Below are positions 25,962-33,953 of a stretch of DNA of 46,481 nucleotides, piece by piece. Made by a program: the position numbers and the translations under genes. This DNA comes from Ignavibacteriaceae bacterium (GTDB lineage: Bacteria; Bacteroidota; Ignavibacteria; Ignavibacteriales; Ignavibacteriaceae). The DNA lies in assembly GCA_013042995.1 (NCBI GenBank), contig JABDPB010000044.1, positions 1-46,481 on the forward strand, in the 5' to 3' direction. How positions within the stretch are numbered: the first letter of the stretch is position 1; each line of letters opens with the position of its first letter. The notes beneath the pieces were generated by a model that was not told where the DNA came from, did not search any database, and worked only from the letters and a program-made list of their open reading frames with translations.

Positions 25962-26779
25962 AAAACACAGCTCTAAAAGAATTTGATACTGCACATCCAA
26001 ACTATGAAAGATGGAAAAGAGCACGTGATATTTCTATTGAGCGGGGAAAATTTGTTAAATCAATCGTATCTAATTTTATTGTTTGCAAAAATCTTAAGGT
26101 GCTTGATATCGGTTCAGGTGAGGGTGCAACTGCAAAAGTTTTTGCAGATGAAAATATTGTTGTGAGTATGGAAAAAAATCCTGTTAGACTTAAAAAGCAG
26201 GTTGAAAATGGATCAGATTTTTTGGTTATCGGTGATGGGAAATATCTCCCACTTCAAGAAAAAATTTTCGATTTAATCATCCTGCAGGATTCCATCGAGC
26301 ATCTGAATTTTGAAGAAGGATTTTTTGAAAAATTGAATCAACTTTTAAAAGAAAAAGGAATTATTTATTTGAGCACGCCAAATAAGTATTCGATTTTTAA
26401 TATACTTGCGGACCCGCACTGGGGATTACCGATAGTATCTTTACTCAGCAGAAAAAATATTAAAAATTTTATCCTCAGACATCTTAGAAAAAAAGATTAT
26501 TTGAGAGATGATATTGCAGAACTTTTTTCTTTAAGCGAATTAAAACCAATCTTGGAGAAACACTTTCAAATGACATTAAACACGAAATTCGCAGTTAAAG
26601 AAATAATAAATGGAAACAAAGGTTTGATTTGGAGCAATTTTCACTTGGCACTTGTAGGTTTAATAGAAAAAATTCATATAAAAAATTTACTTGTCAAAAT
26701 TGCAAATGATAAAAATGGAATAATAAATAAATTTTTCACACCCACGTTTTATTTAATCTTGAAAAAGAAACACCCATAA
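25952..26779 (+). CDS. SAM-dependent class I methyltransferase
   Basis: 275 residues. Motif I for S-adenosylmethionine binding is clear ('LKVLDIGSGEGATAKVFA', about residues 46-63), followed by an acidic residue at the end of strand 2 ('VVSMEKNPVRL') and motif IV-like 'FDLIILQDSIEHLNF'. The C-terminal part ('GLPIVSLLSRKNIKNFIL') is more specific and unassigned. Its ATG overlaps the last codons of the glycosyltransferase gene (ATGGAAGTAG), so translational coupling is likely and a shared pathway, for example methylation of a sugar or lipid-linked glycan, is inferred. The substrate is unknown. Confidence 0.85.
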   Translation: MEVENTALKEFDTAHPNYERWKRARDISIERGKFVKSIVSNFIVCKNLKVLDIGSGEGATAKVFADENIVVSMEKNPVRLKKQVENGSDFLVIGDGKYLPLQEKIFDLIILQDSIEHLNFEEGFFEKLNQLLKEKGIIYLSTPNKYSIFNILADPHWGLPIVSLLSRKNIKNFILRHLRKKDYLRDDIAELFSLSELKPILEKHFQMTLNTKFAVKEIINGNKGLIWSNFHLALVGLIEKIHIKNLLVKIANDKNGIINKFFTPTFYLILKKKHP

Positions 26780-26856
26780 TTTTAAACAAGGTTTTAATGG
26801 AATAGTCAGACGATTTTGTAAATTGTATTAAATAAATTCACATAATTAGACTATAA

Positions 26857-27255
26857 ATGGAGAAATATAAAAAATTAATTGAAGCGGCAATCAAAGCTAA
26901 AAGTAAAGCTCTACCAACTTATTCGAATTTTTTTGTTGGTGCAGCACTTTTAACAAATGATGATAAAATATATACGGGCTGCAACATCGAATCCAGCTCT
27001 TACAGCTTAACTATTTGCGCAGAACGAACAGCAATTTTCAAAGCAATTTCAGAGGGCGAGAGAAAATTTAAAGCGATTGCAATAACCGGCGATACTGATG
27101 ACTATATTTCCCCTTGCGGTGCTTGCAGACAAATAATAAGTGACCTTTGCGGTGAGATTGATGTATTACTCGTAAATTCAAAAGGAGATTTTATAACTAA
27201 TAAAACTTCCGGACTTTTACCATTTGCTTTTGGCGATGATATTTTAAGGCCCTAA
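26857..27255 (+). CDS. cdd: Cytidine deaminase
   Basis: 132 residues, the usual length of the small tetrameric form. The zinc site is visible: CAE (Cys54, Glu56, in '[13 protein letters not shown]') and PCGAC (Cys87, Cys90). '[13 protein letters not shown]' near the start is the nucleoside-binding strand, '[16 protein letters not shown]' the family signature. It hydrolyses cytidine and deoxycytidine to uridine and deoxyuridine in the cytoplasm. It is the first gene of a salvage run: cdd, tdk (35 bases later), nupC and punA. The upstream gap of 77 bases from the methyltransferase stop probably carries the operon promoter. Confidence 0.97.
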   Translation: MEKYKKLIEAAIKAKSKALPTYSNFFVGAALLTNDDKIYTGCNIESSSYSLTICAERTAIFKAISEGERKFKAIAITGDTDDYISPCGACRQIISDLCGEIDVLLVNSKGDFITNKTSGLLPFAFGDDILRP

Positions 27256-27290
27256 CTAACTATTTTCTTTTCACTTTATATTATTTGGAT

Positions 27291-27869
27291 ATGACTGACA
27301 TTCCTCCTCATCAACTGCCAAATGAAACTGGTTGGATTGAAGTGATTTCAGGTTGCATGTTTAGTGGGAAAACTGAAGAGCTTATCCGCCGTTTAAGAAG
27401 AGCGCAAATAGCAAAACAGAAAGTAAAAATCTTTAAACCTAAAATTGATGACCGCTACTCGCACGAATCAATTTTTTCGCATAATGAGCAATCACTTCCT
27501 TCCATATTAATTGAAGATGTTAATGAAATTATTACTCAATCAGAAGATGCACAGGTTATTGGAATAGATGAAGCACAATTCTTTAATGAAAATATTATAA
27601 GTATCTGCAACGATCTGGCATCGAGAGGAAAAAGAGTAATTGTTTCAGGATTAGATCAGGATTACAGAGGAGTCCCGTTTGAACCAATGCCGCAGCTTTT
27701 AGCTATGGCAGAATACATAACAAAGCAGCTCGCAATTTGTGTTGTGTGTGGAAATCCCGCTGATAAAACACAGCGCAAAACTGCATCTACAGAACGAGTA
27801 ATTGTTGGAGCATCGGATATCTATGAAGCGCGCTGCAGAAAGTGCCACTACATTCCAAAAGAAAATTAG
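27291..27869 (+). CDS. tdk: Thymidine kinase (type II)
   Basis: 192 residues from ATG 27291. The P-loop is 'GCMFSGKTE' (about 21-29), the catalytic and magnesium region 'GIDEAQFF', and a zinc ribbon uses Cys150, Cys153, Cys182 and Cys185 ('[13 protein letters not shown]', 'CRKCHYIP'), as in TK1-like enzymes. It phosphorylates thymidine and deoxyuridine to dTMP/dUMP. A TTG six bases upstream (27285) is also in frame, but the ATG gives the typical N-terminus. The gene is followed after nine bases by nupC, so it is probably translated from the same mRNA as cdd and nupC. Confidence 0.96.
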   Translation: MTDIPPHQLPNETGWIEVISGCMFSGKTEELIRRLRRAQIAKQKVKIFKPKIDDRYSHESIFSHNEQSLPSILIEDVNEIITQSEDAQVIGIDEAQFFNENIISICNDLASRGKRVIVSGLDQDYRGVPFEPMPQLLAMAEYITKQLAICVVCGNPADKTQRKTASTERVIVGASDIYEARCRKCHYIPKEN

Positions 27870-27878
27870 AGCGGCTAA

Positions 27879-29231
27879 ATGGAATTTGAATCAATAATTA
27901 GAGGATTCATCGGAATTATTGTCCTTGTCGGAATAGCATTTCTCATATCAAACAATAAATCAAAAATAAACTGGCAACTTGTTTTGGGCGGATTAGGTTT
28001 ACAATTATTTTTTGCCATTTTAATCCTTAAGGGTGAAGACTTACGCTTATTTTTTTTTCCACTCGGTTGGGTAAAAGATTTTTTTAGCTGGATAAGCTAC
28101 TTCTTTGTTTTACTTTTGAACTTTACTTATGAAGGAGCAAAGTTTGTATTCGGTGATCTCGCAAAACCACCAGGGACAGAAGGAAGTTTAGGTTCGTTCT
28201 TTGCATTTCAGGTTTTACCAACAATCATTTTTTTTGCCAGCTTAATGTCCATCCTTTACTATCTAGGAATAATGCAGCGCATTGTAAAAGGTATGGCTTG
28301 GATTATGGCACGAACACTTGGCACAAGCGGTGCCGAGTCACTCTCTTGTTCTGCAAACATTTTTGTGGGGCAAACAGAAGCACCGCTCATCATCAGACCG
28401 TTTTTAAAGGGAATGACAAGAAGCGAACTGCTTACTATTATGATTGGTGGAATGGCTACAATTGCCGGTGGAGTGATGGCAGCTTACATTCAGATTTTGG
28501 GTTCAGCTTATGCGATTAAACACGGAATTCCATTGGAGCAGGCACAGCAAATGTTTGCGACACACCTTCTCGGGGCAAGTGTGATGGCTGCACCTGCCGG
28601 AATTGTGATTTCGAAAATTCTTATTCCAGAAATTGAAGAGTCGGAAACAAAAGGCTCAGTAAAAATTGAAATTGACAAGAATGCATCAAATGTAATTGAG
28701 GCAGCTTCGAATGGTGCTGCGGATGGATGGAAGCTTGCAATAAATGTTGGTGCTATGCTGCTTGCATTTATCGGACTAATTGCGCTTGTAAATTATCTTT
28801 TAAATGGTCTCGGTGATTTAGTTGGAATTAATTCTTATTTAATTAATACATTTGGACAACCTTTAAGTTTTCAATTAATTATAGGAATGGTTCTTCAGTT
28901 TGTAGCATTTGGAATTGGAGTGCCGTGGGAAGATGCACTTAATTTTGGCAGCCTGCTTGGAATAAAAGTTGTACTTAATGAATTCGTAGCTTACAGTGAA
29001 ATGGGAACACTTATCGAAACAGGAAAAATTTTAAGTGAAAAAAGTATTTTAATGTTAACTTACGCTCTATGCGGATTTGCAAATTTCAGTTCAATTGCAA
29101 TTCAGATTGGCGGAATAGGGCCATTAGCTCCCAACCGAAAATCGGATATTGCAAGCCTTGGAGTTAAGGCTGTGATGGGAGGTGTACTTGCAACTTTGAT
29201 GACAGCGACTCTTGCGGGTTTATTATATTAG
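27879..29231 (+). CDS. nupC: Concentrative nucleoside transporter (NupC family)
   Basis: 450 residues with about ten membrane helices. The family signature 'GTSGAESLSCSANIFVGQTEAPLIIRPF' region is present (about residues 147-178), along with 'GGMATIAGGVMAAYI' and 'GFANFSSIAIQIGGIGPLAP' in the C-terminal half, the conserved substrate and ion-binding repeats. It should import nucleosides coupled to protons or sodium. An N-terminal extension of about 40-90 residues includes two helices and a hydrophilic loop (WVKDFFSWISYF). It sits in the salvage operon: nine bases after tdk and five bases before punA. Confidence 0.93.
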   Translation: MEFESIIRGFIGIIVLVGIAFLISNNKSKINWQLVLGGLGLQLFFAILILKGEDLRLFFFPLGWVKDFFSWISYFFVLLLNFTYEGAKFVFGDLAKPPGTEGSLGSFFAFQVLPTIIFFASLMSILYYLGIMQRIVKGMAWIMARTLGTSGAESLSCSANIFVGQTEAPLIIRPFLKGMTRSELLTIMIGGMATIAGGVMAAYIQILGSAYAIKHGIPLEQAQQMFATHLLGASVMAAPAGIVISKILIPEIEESETKGSVKIEIDKNASNVIEAASNGAADGWKLAINVGAMLLAFIGLIALVNYLLNGLGDLVGINSYLINTFGQPLSFQLIIGMVLQFVAFGIGVPWEDALNFGSLLGIKVVLNEFVAYSEMGTLIETGKILSEKSILMLTYALCGFANFSSIAIQIGGIGPLAPNRKSDIASLGVKAVMGGVLATLMTATLAGLLY

Positions 29232-29236
29232 TTAAT

Positions 29237-30058
29237 ATGATGGATTTAAACTTCAAATACGAAAAGCTGATAAAATTTTTGAATAGTACCGCTCCATTCG
29301 AGCCTGAAATTGCAATTGTGTTAGGCAGCGGTCTAGGTGAATTTTCAGATTCACTTGAAACAAAAAAAATATTTCTGACAAAGGATTTACCAGGTTATCC
29401 TGTTTCTTCGGTTGAAGGTCATGCTGGCGAGGTAAATTTTTCTGTTCTCGATTCAAAAAAGTTATTAATCTTCAGAGGAAGAATACATTTTTATGAAGGT
29501 TATTTGTTAAGCGCTTGCATTCTTCCATCATTTATTGCTTCCAAACTCGGTTGTAAAAAATTATTATTAACAAATGCAGCCGGCGGAATAAAGGAAAGTT
29601 TATCACCCGGCGATTTGATGCTCTCCAATTCTTTTAATGCAATCAGTTTAAAAAAGGAATTAACACAGTTAGTCGGTTTGGCTTCTGTCGAGATAAAAAA
29701 TAACTTTCTAAACTGTCCCTCAAAAAAAATAAATGAGATTATCAAAAAAGCTGCAAGACAAGAAAACATTGATTTAGCAGAAGGAGTTTATTGGTATACA
29801 AAAGGTCCAAGTTACGAAACACCCGCTGAAATCCAGTTTATTAAGAAATTTGGAGGCGATGCAGTTGGAATGTCTACTGTTCATGAAGCAGTTTTTGGAG
29901 CATCGCTGGGATTGGAAGTAGCTGCAATTTCCTGCATTACAAACCTTGCTGCTGGTATTTCAGAGGAAAAGCTTTCACACGATGAGGTAAAAAAAACAGC
30001 GGAAAAGGTTATGCATAAATTCAGCGGATTGCTTAAAAAAGTTGTTTTGGAATTGTAA
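29237..30058 (+). CDS. punA: Purine nucleoside phosphorylase (PNP class I)
   Basis: 273 residues with the trimeric PNP motifs: 'LGSGLGEF' (phosphate-binding Ser), 'SVEGHAGEVNF' (His), 'LLTNAAGGI', 'GPSYETPAEI' (Glu base-binding region), 'AVGMSTVHEAVFG' and 'ISCITNLAAGI' (Asn that contacts the purine). It cleaves inosine and guanosine to bases and ribose-1-phosphate. Its ATG lies five bases after the nupC stop, so the two are very probably co-translated. An additional ATG at 29240 would also work. It closes the salvage operon; secD follows after about 100 bases with its own promoter-like sequence. Confidence 0.96.
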   Translation: MMDLNFKYEKLIKFLNSTAPFEPEIAIVLGSGLGEFSDSLETKKIFLTKDLPGYPVSSVEGHAGEVNFSVLDSKKLLIFRGRIHFYEGYLLSACILPSFIASKLGCKKLLLTNAAGGIKESLSPGDLMLSNSFNAISLKKELTQLVGLASVEIKNNFLNCPSKKINEIIKKAARQENIDLAEGVYWYTKGPSYETPAEIQFIKKFGGDAVGMSTVHEAVFGASLGLEVAAISCITNLAAGISEEKLSHDEVKKTAEKVMHKFSGLLKKVVLEL

Positions 30059-30087
30059 TATCTTACCTTCATAAATTACTTATTTAA

Positions 30088-30118
30088 TTGACTTTGTAAG
30101 GCTTATACCCTAATTTTG
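30088..30118 (+). promoter_or_regulatory. Promoter candidate for secD-secF
   Basis: TTGACT (30088-30093), a 17-base gap, then TAATTT (30111-30116). The same stretch reads TTGA, 19 bases, TAATTTTG (30111-30118), which also fits the Bacteroidota-type promoter with a TAnnTTTG -7 element. It ends 39 bases before the secD ATG. Confidence 0.5.
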
Positions 30119-30156
30119 GCAGTTCATTTTCAAATTTATCCATTGAGAAATTTTTT

Positions 30157-32091
30157 ATGAAAGAATTCAGATTTCGGCTTATTCTAATTGTAGCGGCAAT
30201 TGTGCTCTGCATTTACTTGCTTTACCCAACCTACGTTGATTATCAAAACAGCGGTGAAATAAAAGAGACATTGCAATTAAAGAAAGAACAGCTCTTTAAA
30301 GAAAATCCTGATCTTAACAAATCCCAATTAGATAGAATCTTGCAGGTTACTGAAGACAGCATACTCACCGCTAATCCTGATATTGTTTCGAACAGGGAAA
30401 AGAGAGTTAAACTCGGTCTTGATTTACAGGGTGGAATGCGGGTTGTACTTGAAGTAAACACAAGCAAATTGATGGAAAAGCTAGCTAAAAATCCAGATGA
30501 TGTTTTTAGAGAAGTTTTAGTTGATGCCGAAAAAGAAGCAGATGACACTGATGAGTCAGTAGTTGATGTATTAGGCAGAAAATTTTCCGAAAGAGGAGTA
30601 AGACTAAGCCGTTACTACGGTACAATTAGGCAGGATGATGATGAGATTATAAGCGAACTTAAAGAAGATGCTGAAGATGCGGTTACCCGCGCTATGGAAA
30701 TTATAAGAAATAGGGTGGATCAATATGGTGTTAGTGAGCCCTCTATTCAAAGACAGGGCAGTAGAAGAATAATTGTAGAGCTTCCGGGGGTGGCAAGAGA
30801 AGAGGAAGCAAAACAGCTTTTACAGGGTACAGCATTATTAGAGTTTAGGCTTGTTAAAGAGCCTGATTTTGCATTTAACGTTATGCAGAGAATAGATGAA
30901 GTGCTTGCTGGAAAAGTAATTGATTCAACATTGACAGATACAACAGGCGTTACGGAAGAAACTGCAGATACCTCGATAACTTCCACGGACACTTTAAACA
31001 AACCCGAAGAAGAGTTAACAGAGGAAGAATTCAGAGTACAGCATCCTTTCTTTTCAACTGCATTACTGGATCCGCAGGGCAGAAATGCTGATGCCTATGT
31101 AAAAGCAGAGGAAAGAAACAAACTCGATATGATGCTGAGCAGACCTGAAGTTCAGAAAGTAATTCCCAATAACGTTCAATTTATTTATTCAGCTAAATCC
31201 TTTACTGCAGATGAAGACGAAGAATTCTATTTAATGTATATGGTTAATAAAGAGCCAGAGCTAACTGGCGGTGTAATTACAGATGCAGTAGCAACTATAG
31301 ACCAAATGAACTCATCACCCATAGTTAATATGACCATGAATTCTGAAGGCGCAACAGAATGGGCAAGAATTACAGGAGCAAATATTGATAAACGTATAGC
31401 TATTGTTCTTGATGGTGTTGTTTATTCAGCACCGGTTGTTCAAAATAAAATTGCTGGGGGAAGATCACAGATATCGGGTATGGCAGACATACAAGAAGCC
31501 CAGTTAATGGAAATAGTTCTTAAAGCAGGTGCTCTCCCTGCACCTGTAGACATAATTGAAGAACGAACTGTTGGTCCTTCGCTTGGTGAAGATTCAGTTA
31601 ACAAAGGATTGCTCTCTGTTATGTTAGGTTTTGCTTTAGTTGCAGCCTTTATGATTTTTTATTACAGAAAAGCCGGAACTATTGCAGCCGCTGCTTTAAC
31701 TTTTACAATTTTGTTTATACTTGGTATTTTAGCGGGTTTTAACGCAACATTAACCCTTCCCGGCATCGCAGGTGTTATATTAACAATCGGTATGGCTGTG
31801 GATGCGAACGTACTTATATTTGAAAGAATCAGGGAAGAAATGTCTACGGGTAAGACTGTTAAAGCCTCAATAGACAGCGGTTACGCAAGAGCACTTTCTG
31901 CAATTGTTGACTCGAACATAACTACTTTTTTTACAGGAATTATTCTTTACCAATTTGGAACCGGACCGATACAAGGTTTTGCTTTAACACTGATGATTGG
32001 TATTGCTGCAAGTTTATTTAGCGCATTAGTTATTGCTCGTGTAATATTTGATATAATGGTTTCAAAAAATCAAGCTGTTACAGTTGGATAA
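30157..32091 (+). CDS. secD: Protein translocase subunit SecD
   Basis: 644 residues. A first membrane helix (about 5-23) is followed by a large periplasmic domain with the conserved 'KLGLDLQGGMRVVLEV', then 'QYGVSEPSIQRQGSRRIIVELPGV', and a C-terminal membrane half ending 'GFALTLMIGIAASLFSALVIARVIFDIM', with 'GMAVDANVLIFERIREE' holding the Asp needed for proton-driven secretion. An acidic, Thr-rich insertion (about 264-290, 'LTDTTGVTEETADTSITST') is a species-level spacer. SecD with SecF uses the proton-motive force to pull exported proteins out of SecYEG, which fits the many exported proteins in this window. secF starts 31 bases later. Confidence 0.98.
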   Translation: MKEFRFRLILIVAAIVLCIYLLYPTYVDYQNSGEIKETLQLKKEQLFKENPDLNKSQLDRILQVTEDSILTANPDIVSNREKRVKLGLDLQGGMRVVLEVNTSKLMEKLAKNPDDVFREVLVDAEKEADDTDESVVDVLGRKFSERGVRLSRYYGTIRQDDDEIISELKEDAEDAVTRAMEIIRNRVDQYGVSEPSIQRQGSRRIIVELPGVAREEEAKQLLQGTALLEFRLVKEPDFAFNVMQRIDEVLAGKVIDSTLTDTTGVTEETADTSITSTDTLNKPEEELTEEEFRVQHPFFSTALLDPQGRNADAYVKAEERNKLDMMLSRPEVQKVIPNNVQFIYSAKSFTADEDEEFYLMYMVNKEPELTGGVITDAVATIDQMNSSPIVNMTMNSEGATEWARITGANIDKRIAIVLDGVVYSAPVVQNKIAGGRSQISGMADIQEAQLMEIVLKAGALPAPVDIIEERTVGPSLGEDSVNKGLLSVMLGFALVAAFMIFYYRKAGTIAAAALTFTILFILGILAGFNATLTLPGIAGVILTIGMAVDANVLIFERIREEMSTGKTVKASIDSGYARALSAIVDSNITTFFTGIILYQFGTGPIQGFALTLMIGIAASLFSALVIARVIFDIMVSKNQAVTVG

Positions 32092-32122
32092 TAATATTTG
32101 AAATAAGGAGTTTTTATTTAAA

Positions 32123-33262
32123 ATGAGAATATTCGAAAATCTTAATTTTGACTTTTTAGGTAAAAGAAAAATCGCTTATGCTATTTCCGGAATAATATTC
32201 CTGATTAGTGTTATAAGTGTAGTAACAAGAGGATTCCATTTCGGAATAGACTTTAAAGGCGGAAGTGAAATTGTTCTGCAGTTTCAGGATCCTGTTGATA
32301 TAGCTGTAATCAGAGGATATTTAAGCAACATTGGTTTAGGGGATGTAGAAGTAAAAACCTTTGGCGGTGAAACTGGCGTTATGATTAGAACTGAAGAGCA
32401 GGTAATACCAAGTGACGTGTATCCGCAAGTGGTTGCTGGAATTGAAAAAGAAATTGAAAAAATTATGCCCGGCGTGCCAAGACAGATAATTGATTCCGCT
32501 GCAAGCTCGGTTACATACGCTTTTGAAAATACTGATACAACAAATACTCTTGTAGATGCATTGTTTGATGCAGGATTTCAATCTGGAAGAATTTCGGAGG
32601 AACCCGATAATACACAGATGATAGTGAGCGTAGGAATAGCTGACTGGCTTAAAGAAAATTTAAGGGAGAAAGTTGCTGATAATCCATTTACCATCCTAAA
32701 AGAAGATAGGGTAGGACCAAAGATAGGCGATGAATTAAAACGTGATGCTCTGCTGGCTATGATCTTTGCATTAATCGCAATTCTTATTTACCTGGGATTC
32801 AGGTTTAAGTTTATCTTTGCAATAGGTGCTGTTGCTGCTCTGTTCCACGATGTTTTAATTACATTTGGCCTCTTCGCTGTATTGTACGGTGTAATCCCGG
32901 GATTAAATCTCGATATAGATCTGACTGTTGTTGCAGCATTCCTAACATTAATAGGTTACTCAATCAATGACACCGTTGTTAACTTTGATAGAATAAGAGA
33001 GAATATTAAGATTCATAAAACACGTCCGCTGTTTGATATCATCAACACTAGCATAAGCCAGACGATGAGTCGTACTATTCTTACGAGCGGTACAACTTTA
33101 ATTACGATTTTAGTACTTTTAATTTTCGGCGGCGAGGTTTTAAAAGTATTTGCATTCACACTTCTTTTTGGAATTATCATTGGGACCTATTCATCAATCT
33201 TCGTTGCAAGCACACTTGTATATGAATATGCCACAAAGTACAAAAAGAAGGTAGAATTTTAA
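32123..33262 (+). CDS. secF: Protein translocase subunit SecF
   Basis: 379 residues. The N-terminus 'IFENLNFDFLGKRKIAYAIS' and 'RGFHFGIDFKGGSEIVLQF' match SecF, and the C-terminal half has 'GYSINDTVVNFDRIRENI' with the conserved Asp, followed by 'TSISQTMSRTILTSGTTLITIL'. An insertion of about 60 residues in the periplasmic domain (about 105-165) makes it longer than E. coli SecF (323), as in other FCB members. GGAG upstream (AAATAAGGAG) supports the ATG. Co-transcribed with secD. Confidence 0.97.
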   Translation: MRIFENLNFDFLGKRKIAYAISGIIFLISVISVVTRGFHFGIDFKGGSEIVLQFQDPVDIAVIRGYLSNIGLGDVEVKTFGGETGVMIRTEEQVIPSDVYPQVVAGIEKEIEKIMPGVPRQIIDSAASSVTYAFENTDTTNTLVDALFDAGFQSGRISEEPDNTQMIVSVGIADWLKENLREKVADNPFTILKEDRVGPKIGDELKRDALLAMIFALIAILIYLGFRFKFIFAIGAVAALFHDVLITFGLFAVLYGVIPGLNLDIDLTVVAAFLTLIGYSINDTVVNFDRIRENIKIHKTRPLFDIINTSISQTMSRTILTSGTTLITILVLLIFGGEVLKVFAFTLLFGIIIGTYSSIFVASTLVYEYATKYKKKVEF

Positions 33263-33263
33263 A

Positions 33264-33281
33264 TTTTCAAGTGATTGAAAA
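33264..33281 (+). terminator. AT-rich hairpin after secF
   Basis: TTTTCAA and TTGAAAA form a perfect 7-bp stem around GTGA, one base after the secF stop. There is no T run afterwards, so it is at best a weak terminator or a 3' end stabiliser. Confidence 0.3.
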
Positions 33282-33457
33282 GTAAAATAAGACAAAGCCC
33301 TCAATTCAGAATTTAACTATATTCTGTTATTTTCAATTCGTTACAACACATTTAGCACGCATTTTGTTAAAAAATTAATTGATTTACAATTAAAACAATT
33401 AGTATTATTTTTTCCCACTAATTATTTATTAGTCATCATCCATAAAAAGAGGAACAC

Positions 33458-33709
33458 GTGAGCAATAAAATATATATCGGTAATCTTCCCTGGGCATTGA
33501 ACGATGACGAACTTAAAGAAGCGTTTACTGAGCACGGAAACGTTGTATCAGCCAATATAGTAACTGATAAGCATACTGGCAGATCCAGAGGTTTTGGTTT
33601 TGTTGAGATGGAAAATGAAGACGAAGCAAAAGGTGCCGTTGAAGTAATGAATGGAGCAGACCTAAAGGGAAGAAAAATAGTTGTAGCTTCTGCCCGAGCA
33701 TCCAAGTAA
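33458..33709 (+). CDS. Single-RRM RNA-binding protein
   Basis: 83 residues, almost one RRM domain. RNP2 is 'IYIGNL' (5-10) and RNP1 'RGFGFVEM' (44-51), both with the aromatic residues that stack on RNA bases. This is the small cold-shock-associated RRM type known from cyanobacteria and Bacteroidota, presumably binding single-stranded RNA. The start is GTG at 33458, with AGAGG five bases upstream; the next in-frame start would break the first strand. It has a long 5' region of about 195 bases after secF, so it is likely its own transcript and the leader could be regulatory. Confidence 0.93.
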   Translation: MSNKIYIGNLPWALNDDELKEAFTEHGNVVSANIVTDKHTGRSRGFGFVEMENEDEAKGAVEVMNGADLKGRKIVVASARASK

Positions 33710-33858
33710 ACTACCTGCAGAATTCAACGGCCCACTTCGTTTAGTTTTTGTTTTCAATTCGAACAGAAAGTATACCAAGAACTGGTTTCCCTACTAAAGA
33801 AACATGGAAGGAAATTGTTATGCTGCTATTTTTAATTGGTTGTTCTTGTTTTTAATAA

Positions 33859-33884
33859 AAACCCCGCCTCTATAGACGGGGTTT
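33859..33884 (-). terminator. Terminator between convergent RRM and C25 genes
   Basis: AAACCCCG (33859-33866) pairs with CGGGGTTT (33877-33884) around a 10-nt loop. On the minus strand it runs into TTTTTATTAA, so it mainly ends transcription from the C25 gene at 33954, and could also stop the plus-strand RRM transcript. Confidence 0.75.
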
Positions 33885-33953
33885 GTACGACAAATTTCAA
33901 TCTGCAAGACTTAGTCTATTGCGCACCCATTAGGGTTGTACATTAAACAATAT

